Below, one piece after another: positions 1 to 7,643 of a stretch of 16,124 bases of DNA. Origin of the DNA: an uncultured Verrucomicrobia subdivision 3 bacterium (lineage in GTDB: Bacteria; Verrucomicrobiota; Verrucomicrobiia; Limisphaerales; UBA11358); NCBI GenBank assembly GCA_903861445.1, contig CAIOUK010000209.1:1-16124 (forward strand). Direction: 5' to 3'. Positions within the stretch are counted from its first letter, which is position 1. Each line of letters begins with the position of its first letter. The position numbers and the translations under genes are program-made. The notes below the pieces were generated by a model. That model made no database searches and was not told where the DNA came from. It saw nothing but the letters and a program-made list of their open reading frames with translations.

Positions 1-2
1 AT

Positions 3-3000
3 AATTATGCCGGCGGCACGCTAACGTTTGGCAGCTATGCGGCGGGAACGTTGACGTTGACGGGTGCGAACACAGGCAACAATGAAATCAAAGGCAGCAT
101 TCAGGATTCCGTGTCGGGGATTGCCGGTGATTCCAGTGTCGGAGTGCGCAGCTTGGCCAAGACGGGCACCGGCAAATGGATTCTTTCCGGCACGAATACT
201 TACAGCGGCGTGACGACCGTCAGCGGCGGCACGCTGGCGCTGGCGGGTGCCAGTGCGTTGACCAACAGTCCGCTCATCACCGTGGCGGGCGGCGCAACTC
301 TGGATGTGTCAGGCTTATCCGCTCCGTTCAGTTTGGGTGGCAGCCAGACCTTGAGCAACAGCTCGTCGGGCGCGGTCATCAGTGGCACGAACAATTGCAG
401 CGCAGGCACGGTTTCGCTCGTTTATGACGGCGTCAATCCGTGTTTCATCCAGACCAATGGCGGTCTGACCCTCTCGGCCGCGACCGTCATCAAGGTCAAT
501 AACACCGGCGCAACGCTCGTCAGCGGCACTTACACGCTAATCGCCGACACCGCAACGGGCAATGTCGGCTATGTGGCCGGTGCGGTCACCACCAATCAAG
601 TCATTGTGGCCGGTAACGGCTCGTTCGGTCCGGCGACTCTCGTTGTCACCGGCAACAAACTTGTTCTTACCGTCGCCCCGCCAATCATCAGCACCATCGG
701 CACGCCGACGGCCCTCGGCACGACTTATGGCATGGCCAGTAGCGCCACGAGCTTCACTGTGTCCGGCCTCTACATGTCAACCGGCATCACCGTAACCCCG
801 CCGGCGGGATATGAAGTGTCGTTGGCCTCTGGGAGTGGTTACGCCGGCAGTGGCAATGCCATCACCATCGGCAGTGCGGGGACAATTCCCAATACCACTG
901 TCTATGTCCGGTTGGCAGCCACCGCGACCGCCGTCGGCTCGCCCTACACGGGCAACATTGTTTGCACCAGCACGGGTGCGACCAGCGCGACTGTTGCCAC
1001 GGCGGCCAGCACTGTTGCCTCAGTCAACTTGACTATCACCGGCCTGACCGGAGCAGGCAAAGTTTATGACGGAACAATTGCGGCGGGCGCGACCGGCACG
1101 CCCTCTTACGTAGGTTTGCAAAACAGCGAATCCTTCGCCGTCACGGGCACGCCGAACTTCACGTTTGCGGACAAGCACGTGGGCACTGGCAAGGCGATCA
1201 CAGTCACAGGTTACACCCCACCGAGCAGCAACTACACCGTGAGCCAGCCAACCAGTTTAACGGCAAATATCACCGCCAAGGCTGTGACGGTCAGTGCCGT
1301 AACGAGCAGCAAGACCTACGATGGCACGACCACTTCATCCGGCACCCCGACCATCAGCCCAGCGCTGGCCAGCGGCGACACGACGAGCGCGTTGAGCCAG
1401 ACATTCGACACAAAACACGTCGGCACGGGCAAAACGCTGGCTCCCGCCGTCACGATCAACGACGGGAACAGCGGGAACAACTACAACGTGACACTGGCGA
1501 ACAACACCAGCGGTGTTATCACCGCCAAGGCTGTGACGGTGACGGCAGTGACGGACAGCAAGACCTACGATGGCACGACCACTTCATCCGGCACCCCGAC
1601 CATCAGCCCAGCGCTGGCCAGCGGCGACACCGCGAGCGCTTTGAGCCAGACCTTCAACACGAAGAACGTCGGCACTGGGAAGACGTTGACGCCGAGTGTG
1701 ACGATCAACGACGGCAATAGCGGGAACAATTACACCGTGACGCTGGCGAACAACACCAATGGCGTCATCAACGCTATTGCCGTGACCGTCACCGCTGTCA
1801 CTGACAGCAAAACTTACGACGGCACGACTGCTTCGACGGGCACGCCGACAATCAGTCCAGCGCTGGCCAGTGGTGATACGACGAGTGCGTTGAGCCAGAC
1901 GTTCAACAACAAGAATGTGGGGACGGGTAAGACGCTGACGCCAGCCATCACCATCAATGACGGCAACGGCGGCAACAACTACAGTGTGACGTTGGCCAAT
2001 AACACTACCGGCACAATTTCGGTGAAAGCGGTGACGGTCACCGCTGCGACTGAGAGCAAGACCTACGACGGCACGACGGCTTCGACAGGTGCGCCGACGA
2101 TTACTCCGGCATTGATTAGTGGTGATACGACGAGCGCATTGAGCCAGACGTTTGACACGAAAAACGTTGGCACGGGTAAGACGCTGACACCGGCCATCAC
2201 AATCAACGATGGGAACAGCGGGAACAACTACAGCGTGACGCTGGCGAACAACACCACCGGCGTGATTACCGCGAAAGCGGTTACGGTGACGGCTGTGACC
2301 GACAGCAAGACGTATGACGGCACCACGAGTTCGGTGGGCGTGCCGACGATCAGCCCGTCACTCGCGAGTGGCGATACGACGAACGCATTGAGCCAGACGT
2401 TTGACAATCGGAATGTGGGCACGGGCAAGACGTTGGCGCCGGCCATCACGATCAATGATGGCAACAGCGGGAGCAATTATAGTGTGACGCTGGCGAACAA
2501 CACCACCGGCGTGATTACCGCGAAAGCGGTTACGGTGACGGCGGTCAGCGACAGCAAGTCGTATGACGGCACGACCAGCTCTGCGGGCACACCGACCATT
2601 AGTCCGGCCTTGGTCAGCGGTGACACGACGAGTGTGTTGAGCCAGAGCTTCAACACGAAAAATGTGGGGACGGGGAAAACGCTAACGCCTGCCATCACGA
2701 TCAACGATGGCAACAGTGGCAATAATTACAGTGTGACACTGGCGAACAACACCAACGGCACAATTACGACGGTTGGTTTGACCATTACGGCGGTAGCCAA
2801 CACGAAGACGTTTGATGGCACGAACAGTGCCGCTGCGGTGCCGATTTATGGCGCAGTATTCAGCCCGGACACGGTGACTGGTTTGGTTGAGGTGTATCTG
2901 GATGCGAACATAGGTTCTAACAAGACGTTGGTGGTCACCGGATATGTCGTCAACGATGGCAACAGTGGCAATAATTACAATGTGACGTTGGCGACCAACT

Positions 3001-5483
3001 TCAGCGGTGTGATCAATCCTCCGGCACAGGTTTGGTGGGACGGCGGGACGGTGAACATCACGACCAACGGCAACGGTGCCAGCGCGGGTGGTTCGGGCAC
3101 ATGGAACACCACGATTCAGAACTGGGATTTTGGCAGTGGGTTGGCTCACTTTGGTTGGCCCAACAACAGTAGTGCGGTGTTTGGCGGCACGGCGGGCACG
3201 GTGACACTTGGCGCTTCGGTGAGTGTTAATGGATTGGAATTCGACACGGTAAACTATGTGGTGACGAGCAACATGCTGACGTTGGGCGGAACGATTACGG
3301 CCAATGCGAACGCCACCATCAACTCGGTGATTGCGGGCTCGAGTGGATTGACCAAGGTAGGCAGCGGCACGTTGACGCTGGGCGGGACGAACACCTTCAC
3401 TGGTGCGGTGTTGGTTTCGAGCAATACGCTTTCCATCGGCAACATCACTAACGGTGGTAGCGCAAGTTCTTTGGGGCAATCGTCGGCCTCGGCTACGAAT
3501 CTGGTGCTGGGGAATGGGGCGGCCCTCGCCTACACCGGAGTCGGCGGGACTTCGGATCGTTTGTTCACCCTGAACGGGAGCGCGACCTTAAATGGTAACG
3601 GCACTGGTGCGCTCCAATTGACCAACCCCGGTGCGATTGCTTTCGGGGTCACCAATCAGGCCGTTACGCTGAGCTTGGGCGGGACCAGTGCCGGCACGGT
3701 CACCAACATTCTGGCCGCCACAATCACCGACAATGGCAGCGGGGCGGTCGCTTTGAGCAAAACCGGCACCGGTGCTTGGTGGCTCACCGGCACGAACAGT
3801 TTCACTGGTGGCGTTAGGTTTAACAAGGGGTTCCTGATTTTTTCGAGTGGCGCGTTGGGGACGAGCGGCGTCATTGGTTTCGATGTAAACAGCCAACCGC
3901 CCTTCGGACTCGTATGGGCGCCCGGCAACAGTGAAGACATCTCCAGCCGGTTTACCGGGGCCAATACCGCCAACGGTGGTAATGGCACGTTGGATACGGG
4001 CACCAATGATGTGGTTTTTGCCAGCGGGATTTCACCGGGGAAAAATCCTTCTTGGATTATAAAAGCGGGGACGGGGTCGTTGACCCTGAACGCTGCGAGC
4101 GCCTGGGGCAGCGCTGCTGGGGGTGCTACCACGCTTAATGCGGGCACTTGGGGGGCCAAAGTCCTGCTCAACGGCGGCAACAACGATTCCATCGGCGGGG
4201 TTCAAAGCGGTGCGCAATGGTTTGGCTTGCACGGTGGTGCCACGTTGAAATACACCGGCACCGGTTCAACGAACGACCATAATTTTCATATGTCCGGCAG
4301 CAACGCGATTGACGCCTCTGGCAGCGGGCCGCTGGTGTTCTCGCAAACCGGTGCCATCTCGCCGACCCCGGCGTCCCGGACGTTCAGCCTGACACTCAAC
4401 AGTGCCACGACTGGGAATGCCCCTTCGACCTCAAGTGATCTGGTTGCCGGCATGGCCGTGACCTCAACCAACGGTATTCGGGCTGGCACCACTATATCTT
4501 CCATTGTCATTAACAGTCAGTTGACCTTTAATCAAACCGCGAGTAATACGGTTTCCTCTGCTCTCGTCTTTGGCGCTTACGCGGCGGGCACGCTGACGTT
4601 GACTGGCACGAACACGGGGAATAACGAGATCAAAGGCATCCTGAAAGATTCAGCCTCAACGTTCGACACTAATATCCTGAGTATCGCCAAGACCGGTTCG
4701 GGTAAATGGATTTTGAGCGGCGCGAACACCTACAGCGGCGCCACGACCATCAATGGCGGCACGCTCGCCTTGAATGGCTCGGGTTCGATCACCAATTCGG
4801 TGAGCATCATGGTGGCAAGCAATGCCATTTTCAACGTCTCCGGTTTAAGCAACGCCTTCACGCTGGCGCAAGCGTTGAGCTCACAAACATTGAGCAACAG
4901 CGCGCCGGGAGCCATCATCAACGGCACGAACAATTGCAGCGCGGGCACGCTGTCGCTGGTGTATGACGGCGTGAATCCGTGTTTCACCTTGACTAATGGC
5001 GGGATGAAGCTGTCGGCGGGAACCACCATCAAGATCAACAACACCGGAACCACCTTGGCGGCGGGAAGCTACACGCTCATCACCAACACCACGGCGGGTA
5101 ATGCGGGCTTCGTGGCCGGCACTGTGACTAGCGCGGTGACCGTGGGTGGGAACGGGGCGAGCGGGACGGCTACACTGTCAGTCACCGGCAATCAACTGGT
5201 CTTGACGGTGGCGAGTGGTGGTATGGGTCCGATAAAGAAGGTTGCGCTGCAAACTACGCCGCAGGTCAAAGGCCAGTTCAGCACCCAAAAGACTGGGGGC
5301 AGCAAATTCATGGTCACGTATACCGGAGTGATTGGGCAGACGTATGTGGTGCAACGCTCAACGGATTTGGTGCACTGGGAAGATTTGACCACGCAGACGA
5401 TGTCGGCAACCGGAGTGATGAGCTTCACCGATACGGCCCCGCCCCAGCCGCCGGTCTTCTACCGGGCAACACCGTTACCATAA
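3..5483 (+). CDS. Giant exported PATR/YDG-repeat surface protein, 5' end outside the window
   Basis: The frame is open to the first bases of the window, so the TTG at 51 is not the true start; the upstream codons read YAGGTLTFGSYAAGT, matching the internal copy near 4575. Order of parts: a PATR repeat (153-248, LAKTGTGKWILSG...); a block ending LVLTVA at 677; an Ig-like beta-sandwich (about 678-1022); eight YDG-type repeats (1023-3017, motif KTYDGTT...NVGTGKTL...NDGNSGNNY); a second passenger opening with VWWDGG and GTWNTTIQNWD (about 3027), with PATR repeats near 3348, 3756, 4056 and 4683; and a C-terminal domain (about 5220-5483, QRSTDLVHW...SFTDT...FYRA). PATR repeats are known from beta-helical autotransporter passengers. 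No autotransporter beta-barrel is present. Only five cysteines occur in about 1,820 residues, four of them as two conserved pairs. The role is probably structural or adhesive at the cell surface; no catalytic domain is visible. Inference only. Confidence 0.88.
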   Translation, partial: NYAGGTLTFGSYAAGTLTLTGANTGNNEIKGSIQDSVSGIAGDSSVGVRSLAKTGTGKWILSGTNTYSGVTTVSGGTLALAGASALTNSPLITVAGGATLDVSGLSAPFSLGGSQTLSNSSSGAVISGTNNCSAGTVSLVYDGVNPCFIQTNGGLTLSAATVIKVNNTGATLVSGTYTLIADTATGNVGYVAGAVTTNQVIVAGNGSFGPATLVVTGNKLVLTVAPPIISTIGTPTALGTTYGMASSATSFTVSGLYMSTGITVTPPAGYEVSLASGSGYAGSGNAITIGSAGTIPNTTVYVRLAATATAVGSPYTGNIVCTSTGATSATVATAASTVASVNLTITGLTGAGKVYDGTIAAGATGTPSYVGLQNSESFAVTGTPNFTFADKHVGTGKAITVTGYTPPSSNYTVSQPTSLTANITAKAVTVSAVTSSKTYDGTTTSSGTPTISPALASGDTTSALSQTFDTKHVGTGKTLAPAVTINDGNSGNNYNVTLANNTSGVITAKAVTVTAVTDSKTYDGTTTSSGTPTISPALASGDTASALSQTFNTKNVGTGKTLTPSVTINDGNSGNNYTVTLANNTNGVINAIAVTVTAVTDSKTYDGTTASTGTPTISPALASGDTTSALSQTFNNKNVGTGKTLTPAITINDGNGGNNYSVTLANNTTGTISVKAVTVTAATESKTYDGTTASTGAPTITPALISGDTTSALSQTFDTKNVGTGKTLTPAITINDGNSGNNYSVTLANNTTGVITAKAVTVTAVTDSKTYDGTTSSVGVPTISPSLASGDTTNALSQTFDNRNVGTGKTLAPAITINDGNSGSNYSVTLANNTTGVITAKAVTVTAVSDSKSYDGTTSSAGTPTISPALVSGDTTSVLSQSFNTKNVGTGKTLTPAITINDGNSGNNYSVTLANNTNGTITTVGLTITAVANTKTFDGTNSAAAVPIYGAVFSPDTVTGLVEVYLDANIGSNKTLVVTGYVVNDGNSGNNYNVTLATNFSGVINPPAQVWWDGGTVNITTNGNGASAGGSGTWNTTIQNWDFGSGLAHFGWPNNSSAVFGGTAGTVTLGASVSVNGLEFDTVNYVVTSNMLTLGGTITANANATINSVIAGSSGLTKVGSGTLTLGGTNTFTGAVLVSSNTLSIGNITNGGSASSLGQSSASATNLVLGNGAALAYTGVGGTSDRLFTLNGSATLNGNGTGALQLTNPGAIAFGVTNQAVTLSLGGTSAGTVTNILAATITDNGSGAVALSKTGTGAWWLTGTNSFTGGVRFNKGFLIFSSGALGTSGVIGFDVNSQPPFGLVWAPGNSEDISSRFTGANTANGGNGTLDTGTNDVVFASGISPGKNPSWIIKAGTGSLTLNAASAWGSAAGGATTLNAGTWGAKVLLNGGNNDSIGGVQSGAQWFGLHGGATLKYTGTGSTNDHNFHMSGSNAIDASGSGPLVFSQTGAISPTPASRTFSLTLNSATTGNAPSTSSDLVAGMAVTSTNGIRAGTTISSIVINSQLTFNQTASNTVSSALVFGAYAAGTLTLTGTNTGNNEIKGILKDSASTFDTNILSIAKTGSGKWILSGANTYSGATTINGGTLALNGSGSITNSVSIMVASNAIFNVSGLSNAFTLAQALSSQTLSNSAPGAIINGTNNCSAGTLSLVYDGVNPCFTLTNGGMKLSAGTTIKINNTGTTLAAGSYTLITNTTAGNAGFVAGTVTSAVTVGGNGASGTATLSVTGNQLVLTVASGGMGPIKKVALQTTPQVKGQFSTQKTGGSKFMVTYTGVIGQTYVVQRSTDLVHWEDLTTQTMSATGVMSFTDTAPPQPPVFYRATPLP
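39..677 (+). repeat. Intragenic duplication, copy A (about 213 residues)
   Basis: This block (AAGTLTLTGANTGNNEIKG ... LVLTVA) matches 4581-5213 of the same gene almost end to end. It contains one PATR repeat and a cysteine pair in the pattern NNCSAGTxSLVYDGVNPCF. It differs from copy B by a few small in-frame indels (639 versus 633 bp) and many substitutions, so it is an old but clear duplication. Confidence 0.9.
1023..3017 (+). repeat. Array of eight YDG-type domains
   Basis: Eight consecutive domains carry the signature K-(T/V/S)-(Y/F)-D-G-T near their start and NDGNSGNNYxVTLA near their end. The first (1023-1277, 85 residues) and last (2772-3017, 82 residues) are divergent. The first has a different second half (FADKHVGTGKAITVTGY). 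The last has FDGT in place of YDGT. The middle six form an exact 249-bp tandem repeat, listed separately. YDG-type domains are known as repeated beta-sandwich spacers in large bacterial surface proteins, where they usually serve as a stalk. Confidence 0.88.
1278..2771 (+). repeat. Six tandem units of exactly 249 bp (83 codons)
   Basis: Units begin at 1278, 1527, 1776, 2025, 2274 and 2523 at the codon for the residue before AVTVxA, and the array ends at 2771. The spacing is 249 bp every time, with no indel in any unit. Adjacent units share long identical DNA runs: 1307-1381 equals 1556-1630 (75 bp), and 2235-2293 equals 2484-2542 (59 bp). Other stretches differ mainly by synonymous changes. 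This pattern suggests recent local exchange between neighbouring units. Confidence 0.93.
4581..5213 (+). repeat. Intragenic duplication, copy B
   Basis: Second copy of the block at 39-677 (AAGTLTLTGTNTGNNEIKG ... LVLTVA), followed directly by the C-terminal FYR domain. Both cysteines of the CSAGTLSLVYDGVNPC segment are kept, 14 residues apart, as in copy A. In an extracytoplasmic protein otherwise almost free of cysteine, this suggests a disulphide-closed loop. Confidence 0.9.
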
Positions 5484-5628
5484 TAGGAACATAAAATCTT
5501 GTCCGGTTCGGCTCTGGCTTCTGGTCATCTGGTGTTATAAACGCTCGATGCTGCCTAACGTAGAAAGCTGAGCCACCGCCGACTCGCGACGTGAACCGCG
5601 ATAGCGGAACGGCCAGCGCCAACGGCGG

Positions 5629-5919
5629 TTGGGTCAACTGTTGGGTATTGCACAGCGTTCCGCATCGGTTAAATATGACGATTCCAAGGAAAGATATAGC
5701 CGACGGAAGCTGATTCCTGTCAACCCAAAAACTCTGGGTGACCAGCTCCTTTTGAAACGCATTGAAGCCAGCCTAGATCAGAGGGAAGTGGCGCAAAGGG
5801 CGGGAGTTTCAGTGTGGACTGTGCGAAAGTGGGAACACGGCATTGTCTGCCCAACCGAGTATCATTGGCAGTTGTTGACGGGCATTCTGAACCTAGATTC
5901 CCCGCTCCGCACAGACTGA
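5629..5919 (+). CDS. Small XRE-family helix-turn-helix protein
   Basis: The 96-residue product has one recognisable part: an XRE/Cro-type HTH at about residues 49-71 (LDQREVAQRAGVSVWTVRKWEHG), preceded by LIPVNPKTLGDQLLLKR. This resembles a family of very small HTH proteins that I associate with Verrucomicrobiota and Planctomycetes. They consist of little more than the DNA-binding domain and a short C-terminal helix, matched here by EYHWQLLTGILNL. No in-frame ATG or GTG lies between the stop at 5602-5604 and the HTH, so translation must begin at TTG 5629 or TTG 5641, or the gene has lost its start. A short inverted repeat (CCAAC/GTTGG, 5619-5632) spans the 5629 TTG. It is a presumed DNA-binding regulator; its target is unknown. 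Confidence 0.6.
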   Translation: MGQLLGIAQRSASVKYDDSKERYSRRKLIPVNPKTLGDQLLLKRIEASLDQREVAQRAGVSVWTVRKWEHGIVCPTEYHWQLLTGILNLDSPLRTD

Positions 5920-6219
5920 AGCCCATCGCCAGAGTGCTGCGTTGGCTTTCACACAAAAAAGAAAATGAATACTCTGTTTTTTTGGCTTTGACGCACACTC
6001 CGAAGAGGCATTTTGTGGACAACCCATTTTCAAATGTGGCATCCCAAGATTTAGATAATGTTGGATGCGATACATCAGCATTCCAAGAAATGACTCACTC
6101 GCAATAAATGGTTCGAACCTGATCCACGAAACCGCTTCCATCAAAGGTTTTGCCACCGTCCATAGCAGTGGGGTGCTGAAACTTGGAACCCGCGAAAAGT
6201 TTTACTGTGTCCTCCTCGC
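5920..6219. other. Intergenic stretch with no supportable gene
   Basis: This A+T-richer stretch lies between the small HTH gene and the 3' end of the minus-strand regulator. Open frames on both strands read as low-complexity translations without recognisable motifs. A run of A (about 5954-5964) is followed by a run of T (about 5977-5983), which could pair as a weak A/T stem, but there is no GC-rich stem in front of it. No tRNA, repeat or clear promoter was found. Confidence 0.5.
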
Positions 6220-7287
6220 TTACTGCGGCGGGGCTGGGCCGATACTGTTGCTTGCAATAAATTTTGTTGGCACCAAGGTCTGTTTGATGTCACGCCGGCC
6301 ACGGCTCACCGCCACCGCCCACCGTATGATGCGGGAAACCACTCGGCTTTCATCCCACTCATAATGAGCAAAAGGGGTCCCACACCAGCTAAATTGAGTG
6401 TGGTTTTCCGTGGAGACGATGGAAACTTGCTGTGGCACTCGAAATCCTTTTTCCGCTAAAAACTGGTAGGTCGCAATGAGAACATCAGGCTCATCGATAA
6501 TAAACGCGGTGGGTGGCGTGACCCGGAACAACGAATTCAAAAGCTGCTGGAGTCCCAGTCTGGTCTCTTCCCATTCAGGCAGGTTATAATCGCCTGCCTT
6601 AATGCCGAGATTTTGGAGCTCATTAAGAAAAGCACTTTCAGGGAGGCCGGGCTTTGGCTGTCGTCGCTCCCGGCGGGATAGCATCACGATGCGACGGTGG
6701 CCGAGTTTGACCAGATGGCGGGTCGCAGCCATTTGAGCAACCCGATAATCCGGTCCGTAGGCGGCGATGGGTAGTCCTTCCCGGCGCCCAAACAGGGCAA
6801 ATACCGGCACGGACTGGGTGCTAAACCACTTTAGCACCTCGTGTGATCCTCCCATCACCAGCCAGGCATCTGCAGCCGTTTGTTTGACAAAGCGGCTGAC
6901 GCGGGTTGCGTCCATTTTTAACTCTATCAGGGTTTTGGTGGTGGCGACGACAGTATGCCCTGCATTTGTCAGCGCGTCGGGAAGTTTGATGATATATTTC
7001 CGCTGGTCATCTTTTTTTTCGTAAAGCAGAATGCCCACGCGCAATTGTCGGTCGGACATTCCATCTGGCCGGACAACGAGGCGGCGTCGGCGCGGTCCTT
7101 GCCCAATCAGCAAACCTTCTCGCTCAAGTTCCAGCAACGCGGCTTCCACTGTATAACGGTTGACTCCCAGATTCAGAGCCAGCTGGTCTACTCCGGTCAT
7201 CCATTTGCTCCACCGGCCCCGAATCAAATCTTGGCGCAAGTGGGCGGCGACCTGGCTGGCGGCCGAAAGAATGTTGAACTTGGGCAT
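6220..7287 (-). CDS. GntR/LacI-type transcriptional regulator
   Basis: The 355-residue product has an N-terminal winged HTH of GntR type (about residues 11-72, with LALNLGVNRYTVEAALLELEREGLL). This is joined to a periplasmic-binding-protein-like sensor of LacI type (about 82-350) that includes ATRHLVKLGHRRIVML and PQQVSIVSTEN. The arrangement, a GntR DNA-binding domain on a LacI-type sugar sensor, is that of AraR-like regulators. Such proteins usually bind a sugar and release or change DNA binding in response. The ATG at 7287 gives a complete N-terminus, though no strong Shine-Dalgarno sequence precedes it. The gene diverges from the prepilin-like frame and the SASA scaffold gene with about 110 bp between, so it probably controls that cluster and possibly itself. 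The ligand cannot be read from the sequence. Confidence 0.88.
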   Translation of the reverse strand: MPKFNILSAASQVAAHLRQDLIRGRWSKWMTGVDQLALNLGVNRYTVEAALLELEREGLLIGQGPRRRRLVVRPDGMSDRQLRVGILLYEKKDDQRKYIIKLPDALTNAGHTVVATTKTLIELKMDATRVSRFVKQTAADAWLVMGGSHEVLKWFSTQSVPVFALFGRREGLPIAAYGPDYRVAQMAATRHLVKLGHRRIVMLSRRERRQPKPGLPESAFLNELQNLGIKAGDYNLPEWEETRLGLQQLLNSLFRVTPPTAFIIDEPDVLIATYQFLAEKGFRVPQQVSIVSTENHTQFSWCGTPFAHYEWDESRVVSRIIRWAVAVSRGRRDIKQTLVPTKFIASNSIGPAPPQ

Positions 7288-7397
7288 TGGGTTAATCTGC
7301 CACTAAAATAGGGGTAGATGTCAATGGAGAAAAAATTTGTCGTCAAGGCGGTGTTGAACTAAATGAAGCATATAGTCAGCCGTGATGCCGAAGCCAA

Positions 7398-7643
7398 ATG
7401 GGAAATATTAACTTTAAATCTATCCGCCGACCAGCAGCGATTATACTGGTTGAACTGCTGGTGGTTATCGCGATTATTGGCATTCTGGCCGTGCTGTTGA
7501 TGCCGGTCATGGCCTGCTCGAAATTAAAACATATCAGGCTGATTAACCTCATATACGCCGAAGACGCAAATGACACGTTTATACAAGCATTTCAGACCAT
7601 TGGCGGGAACAACTACACTTTTAGCGTTGAGCGCAGCATATGA
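7398..7643 (+). pseudogene. Shortened prepilin-like protein (type II/IV pilin N-terminal segment)
   Basis: The 81-residue product contains the hydrophobic prepilin leader ILVELLVVIAIIGILAVLLMP at residues 17-37, with basic residues before it (KSIRRP). The usual G-F-T-L-x-E processing site is altered to A-I-I-L-V-E. Glu at +5 is kept, so prepilin peptidase recognition is possible but not assured. After the leader, KLKHIRLINLIYAEDANDTF looks like the usual pilin stretch (K-x-x-x-I-x-C-L-N-N-L-K-Q ... M-Y-A-x-D-x-N-D) with about ten residues missing. The globular domain normally 100 or more residues long is absent. The TGA stop overlaps the ATG at 7640 (ATGA). I read it as a decayed or truncated pseudopilin gene; a functional minor pilin is the alternative. 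Confidence 0.6.

Noticed and set aside
2682..3479. Long minus-strand open frame (265 codons) opposite the YDG array
   Set aside because: It is a by-product of the GC-rich periodic codon pattern on the plus strand. Its translation is rich in Arg, His and Gln without any motif, and the plus-strand frame is clearly coding.
5596..5632. Small inverted repeats (CCGC-GATA-GCGG and CCAAC-GGCG-GTTGG) after the first giant gene
   Set aside because: The stems are only four and five pairs and no T-run follows, so they do not qualify as an intrinsic terminator.
6108..6125. GGTTCGAACC, which looks like a tRNA T-arm
   Set aside because: It is a simple palindrome. The flanks do not pair into a five-base stem, and no acceptor, D or anticodon arm fits around it.
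5893..6156. Minus-strand frame between the HTH gene and the regulator
   Set aside because: No motif, no plausible ribosome binding site, and it overlaps the HTH gene end. The composition looks non-coding.
7288..7330. Perfect TTGACA on the minus strand (7319-7324) upstream of the regulator
   Set aside because: No acceptable -10 box lies 16-19 bases downstream of it, so I do not call a promoter.
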